Positions 61,384-64,000 of a stretch of DNA of 64,000 bases are shown piece by piece (within the stretch, counting starts at the first letter, position 1; every line of letters begins with the position of its first letter). The translations under genes were made by a program, and so were the position numbers. Source of the stretch: Micromonospora halotolerans. Its GTDB lineage: Bacteria > Actinomycetota > Actinomycetes > Mycobacteriales > Micromonosporaceae. The stretch spans positions 1,798,001-1,862,000 of the forward strand of contig NZ_CP134876.1 of NCBI RefSeq assembly GCF_032108445.1, read 5' to 3'. Below the pieces are notes generated by a model that was not told where the DNA came from, ran no database searches, and saw nothing but the letters and a program-made list of their open reading frames with translations.

Positions 61384-61809
61384 ATGGGACAGCTGCGCAC
61401 GTCGCCACCGCCGCCACAGGCCACCGAGCTGGAGCAGTGGGTGCTCGACACGGCCGAAGGGCTGCGGGGCCTGCGGGCCTCGCTGCGCGAGGCGCTGACC
61501 CGGCACGGCCTGGTCCAGGGCGAGGACCTCGACGAGGTGCCCCACCTGGTGGTGCTCGTCGCCACCGAGCTGGCGACGAACGCGCTGCGGCACGGCCGGC
61601 CGCCGACGATCGTCACGCTGCTCGCGGCCGACGACTGCTTCCTGCTCGACGTGGCGGACCACGACCTCGGCACCGTCCCGGGTCTGGGGGACATCCACCC
61701 GCTCGACTCGGGCGGCCGCGGGCTGATGCTGGCCGAGTCGGTCTCGCTCGCGGTCGGGTGGTACGCCACCGACGAGACCAAGAACATCTGGGCCTCGTTC
61801 CCGCGTTGA
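61384..61809 (+). CDS. RsbW/SpoIIAB-like anti-sigma ATPase
   Basis: A 141-residue GHKL ATPase domain. The N-box is VATELATNALRHGRPP, G1 LDVADHDLGTVP, G2 SGGRGLMLAES, as in HATPase_c_2 anti-sigma kinases. Such proteins bind and inhibit SigB-type sigma factors and phosphorylate STAS antagonists. The STAS protein at 57929 lacks the phospho-site, so they are not a standard pair. A sigma-B-like promoter precedes it. Confidence 0.9.
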   Translation: MGQLRTSPPPPQATELEQWVLDTAEGLRGLRASLREALTRHGLVQGEDLDEVPHLVVLVATELATNALRHGRPPTIVTLLAADDCFLLDVADHDLGTVPGLGDIHPLDSGGRGLMLAESVSLAVGWYATDETKNIWASFPR

Positions 61810-61908
61810 CCCGTCACGAATTGCTGAACACGTTGTTCTCCACTTGATGGAGCTGCTTACACCGTCCGCAGTGGACGACTCGGACGACACCTCGGGCGGC
61901 CGCCGCCG

Positions 61909-62898
61909 CTACCGGAACCCCGCGACCGGATGCGGGACGTAGGGCGCCTCCAGGGCGGCCACCTCCTCGTCGGTCAGCTGCAGCTCCAACGCGGCCACCG
62001 CGTCGGTCAGGTGGTGCGGCTTGGTCGCGCCCACGATCGGCGCGGTCACCGCCGGGTTGCGGGCCACCCAGGCCAACGCCACCTGCGCCCGCGGCACGTC
62101 GCGCGCCCGCGCGATCCGGGTCACCGCGTCGACCACGGCGCGGTCGTTCTCCTCGGTACGCGCGTACAGCGCGCGGCCGAACTCGTCCGTCTCCGCCCGC
62201 GCGGTGTGCTCCCCCCAGTCCCGGGTCAGCCGACCCCGGGCCAGCGGGCTCCACGGGATCACCGCGACGCCCTGGTCGAGGCAGAGCGGCAGCATCTCCC
62301 GCTCCTCCTCCCGGTAGAGCAGGTTGTAGTGGTTCTGCATCGAGACGAACCGGGTCCAGCCGTGCCGCTCGGCGGCCCAGAGAGCCTTGGCGAACTGCCA
62401 TGCGTACATCGACGAGGCGCCGAGGTAGCGGACCTTGCCGGCACGGACCAGGTCGTGCAGGGCCTCCAGGGTCTCCTCGATCGGCGTGGTCGGGTCGAGC
62501 CGGTGGATCTGATAGAGGTCGACGTAGTCGGTGCCCAGCCGGCGCAGGCTCGCGTCGATCTCACTCATGATGTGCTTGCGGGACAACCCGCCCCGGTTCG
62601 GTCCGGGACCCATCCGGCCGTGCACCTTGGTGGCGATCACCACTTCGTCGCGGCGCGCGAAGTCCCTCAGCGCCCGACCGACGATCTCCTCGCTGGTGCC
62701 GTCGGAGTAGACATTGGCGGTGTCGAAGAAGGTGACCCCCAGCTCCAGCGCCTGCTGAATGAAGGGGCGGCTCTCCTGCTCCGGCAGCGACCAGGGATGC
62801 CCGCCGCGGCTCGGCTCGCCGTAGCTCATGCAGCCCAGGCAGAGCCGGGACACCTCGAGGCCGGTGGACCCGAACTTCACGTACTCCATGCGGTCCAT
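61909..62898 (-). CDS. Aldo/keto reductase
   Basis: A 329-residue NADPH-dependent TIM-barrel reductase. The tetrad is visible: Asp and Tyr in [15 protein letters not shown], Lys in VVIATKVHG, His in [13 protein letters not shown] contacts are in [15 protein letters not shown] and [15 protein letters not shown]. It resembles YajO/YdjG-type members. ATG 62898 or 62889 may be the start. Substrate unknown; related enzymes reduce aldehydes formed during oxidative stress. Confidence 0.92.
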   Translation of the reverse strand: MDRMEYVKFGSTGLEVSRLCLGCMSYGEPSRGGHPWSLPEQESRPFIQQALELGVTFFDTANVYSDGTSEEIVGRALRDFARRDEVVIATKVHGRMGPGPNRGGLSRKHIMSEIDASLRRLGTDYVDLYQIHRLDPTTPIEETLEALHDLVRAGKVRYLGASSMYAWQFAKALWAAERHGWTRFVSMQNHYNLLYREEEREMLPLCLDQGVAVIPWSPLARGRLTRDWGEHTARAETDEFGRALYARTEENDRAVVDAVTRIARARDVPRAQVALAWVARNPAVTAPIVGATKPHHLTDAVAALELQLTDEEVAALEAPYVPHPVAGFR

Positions 62899-62930
62899 CT
62901 CACCACCGGCGGGCGCGCGCCGCAGGCCGG

Positions 62931-63755
62931 TCAGTCCTCCGCCGGGATCGGGTCGTCGTACTGGCCCGAGGGGCCGCTGTGCACGGCGCCGCCGACGCGG
63001 GGCCAGGCGTTCGGGAGGCACCCGTGCAGGCCGAGCGTCTGCTGTTCCATCACCGGCGCCGGGCCGCCGGCCCGGGGGCACAGTTCGTGGCCCCGGCCGA
63101 GCCGGTGCCCCACCTCGTGGTTGAGCAGGTACTGCCGGTAGAGGGCGAGGTCGGAGAACTGCGGCACGCCGTGCACCCAGCGGGCCACGTTGATCACCAC
63201 CTGGTCGCCGTTGCGGCAGGAGGTGTAGTGGTCGGTGGTGTCGGCGCAGAGCCGGCCCCGGGTCACCGGCGTGGTCAGCAGCACGGTGAAGTCGGCGGGA
63301 TCGTCGCGCCCCACCCGTTGCAGCCGCCACCGGCCGCCACCGGTCCAGCCGCGCGGATCGGCAAGCGTCACGGCCACCTCCCGGGCGAACCGCTCCACGT
63401 CCACGTTGTCGATGCCGCCCTCCACGGCGACCCGGTAGCGGAGCAGCTCACCGCCGCGGCCGGCCACCGCCCCGACGCCGGTGGCGGTGCGGAACCGGCC
63501 CGTACCCCGGTCCGGATAGCCGATGCCCGGCGGCACCCGGCCGGCGGCCGGCACCGGCGGCGCGGCGGGCGTGGTCACCGCCGGGCGGGCGGGCCCGGCG
63601 GGCCGCACGCCGGCCGCGACCAGCAGGTCCGGGTGACGCCGGGCCGCGTACCCGGCGAGGCCGGCCGCGGCCAGCAGCACCACCAGCGCCAGGATGCCGG
63701 CGCGGGACGGCCGCCGCCGGTGCAGACCCCGGTCCCGCCTGCCCCGCCCGCCCAC
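62931..63755 (-). CDS. DUF3152 protein, metallopeptidase-like
   Basis: A 274-residue protein. Residues 20-38 form one membrane helix (GILALVVLLAAAGLAGYAA), residues 45-80 a Pro/Ala linker, then the DUF3152 domain with RYRVAVEGGIDNVDVERFA, LCADTTDHYTSCRNGDQVV, and the zinc-peptidase motif LLNHEVGHRLGRGHELC (H-E-x-x-H-x-x-G-x-x-H). It closes with HGCLPNAWPRVGG. It is probably an extracytoplasmic metzincin-like protease anchored to the membrane. GTG 63755 follows GGAGA. Widespread in Micromonosporaceae and Streptomyces. Confidence 0.88.
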   Translation of the reverse strand: MGGRGRRDRGLHRRRPSRAGILALVVLLAAAGLAGYAARRHPDLLVAAGVRPAGPARPAVTTPAAPPVPAAGRVPPGIGYPDRGTGRFRTATGVGAVAGRGGELLRYRVAVEGGIDNVDVERFAREVAVTLADPRGWTGGGRWRLQRVGRDDPADFTVLLTTPVTRGRLCADTTDHYTSCRNGDQVVINVARWVHGVPQFSDLALYRQYLLNHEVGHRLGRGHELCPRAGGPAPVMEQQTLGLHGCLPNAWPRVGGAVHSGPSGQYDDPIPAED

Positions 63756-63922
63756 GTCGTTCTCCGTTCGTCGCGCCCGCCCCCGATCCGGTCAGGAGTA
63801 CGGACGCCGGGCCCGGACGGATGAACGGTGAGCGCGGTCACCGGTCGGGGCGGTGCCCGCGCCGGTACCGTTCGTTCCCGGGTGCGCCACCCCGCCACCT
63901 GCCGCCAGAGAGGGAGCCACCC

Positions 63923-64000
63923 GTGCCGGATGCCGACCAGGTGCTCGCCGACGCCCTCGCGGCGGCCCGCGGCACCGACGTGCGCGCGGCCGAGCGGGCC
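63923..64000 (+). CDS. Hypothetical protein, N-terminus only (runs off the right edge)
   Basis: GTG 63923 has GGGAG six bases upstream. Only 26 residues are visible (MPDADQVLADALAAARG and a helical continuation). No family can be assigned. Confidence 0.6.
   Translation, partial: MPDADQVLADALAAARGTDVRAAERA

Overview
The window is chromosomal DNA from a high-GC actinobacterium, most likely Micromonosporaceae (Micromonospora-like). This is inferred from very high GC at third codon positions, frequent GTG starts, and many probable leaderless genes (a TANNNT box 6-8 nt before GTG/ATG). The gene families agree: DUF3117, a PaaX/enoyl-CoA hydratase pair, a FolP2-type DHPS, KorAB, ClgR next to ClpP, and GAF-ANTAR proteins. 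No database was consulted; names rest on motifs and overall sequence character.

Region 1 (1-33.5 kb) is mostly housekeeping. It holds an EamA transporter, a HAD phosphatase and a PhzF-like isomerase divergent from a soluble MgtE_N/CBS protein that is coupled to a DUF1003 membrane protein. Then come Mrp, TatB, an HtrA-like protease, an O-methyltransferase, PepA, DUF3117, PaaX with an enoyl-CoA hydratase, Tag, a SRPBCC/DivIVA-like pair, a FolP2-type protein, an isolated nuoA, a secreted Pro/Thr-rich protein, korAB, an azoreductase/MarR pair, a K+ channel and a HAF-repeat exoprotein. The stretch ends with clgR-clpP, a secreted trypsin, a Tat-exported beta-helix protein with a LacI-type palindrome at its promoter, an HxlR/SDR divergent pair, a HAD-IIB phosphatase and a methyltransferase. 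Strong hairpins sit between most convergent genes.

Region 2 (34.05-35.26 kb) is the relic of an integrative element in the 3' half of tRNA-Arg(CCU). The intact tRNA lies on the right, a 47-nt copy of its 3' half on the left, and an internally deleted tyrosine recombinase sits next to the tRNA.

Region 3 (35.7-64 kb) is accessory and stress-related. A TetR gene with a 58-bp palindromic operator is flanked by a hydrolase/MFS pair and an epoxide-hydrolase-like enzyme. Signalling genes follow: PAS-GAF, two GAF-ANTAR proteins, a STAS protein without the usual phospho-serine, and an RsbW-like ATPase behind a sigma-B-like promoter. Membrane and lipid genes include a desaturase coupled to a 57-aa protein, LapA, two LtrA paralogues and CorA. 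The most unusual locus is 50.75-52.77 kb: a 15-cysteine protein with an RlpA/barwin-like C-terminus and no signal peptide, a Tat-exported beta-rich protein and a MauE-type redox membrane protein, all in one orientation. The window ends with a Nei-type glycosylase, a methyltransferase, an aldo/keto reductase, a DUF3152 metalloprotease-like protein and a truncated gene.
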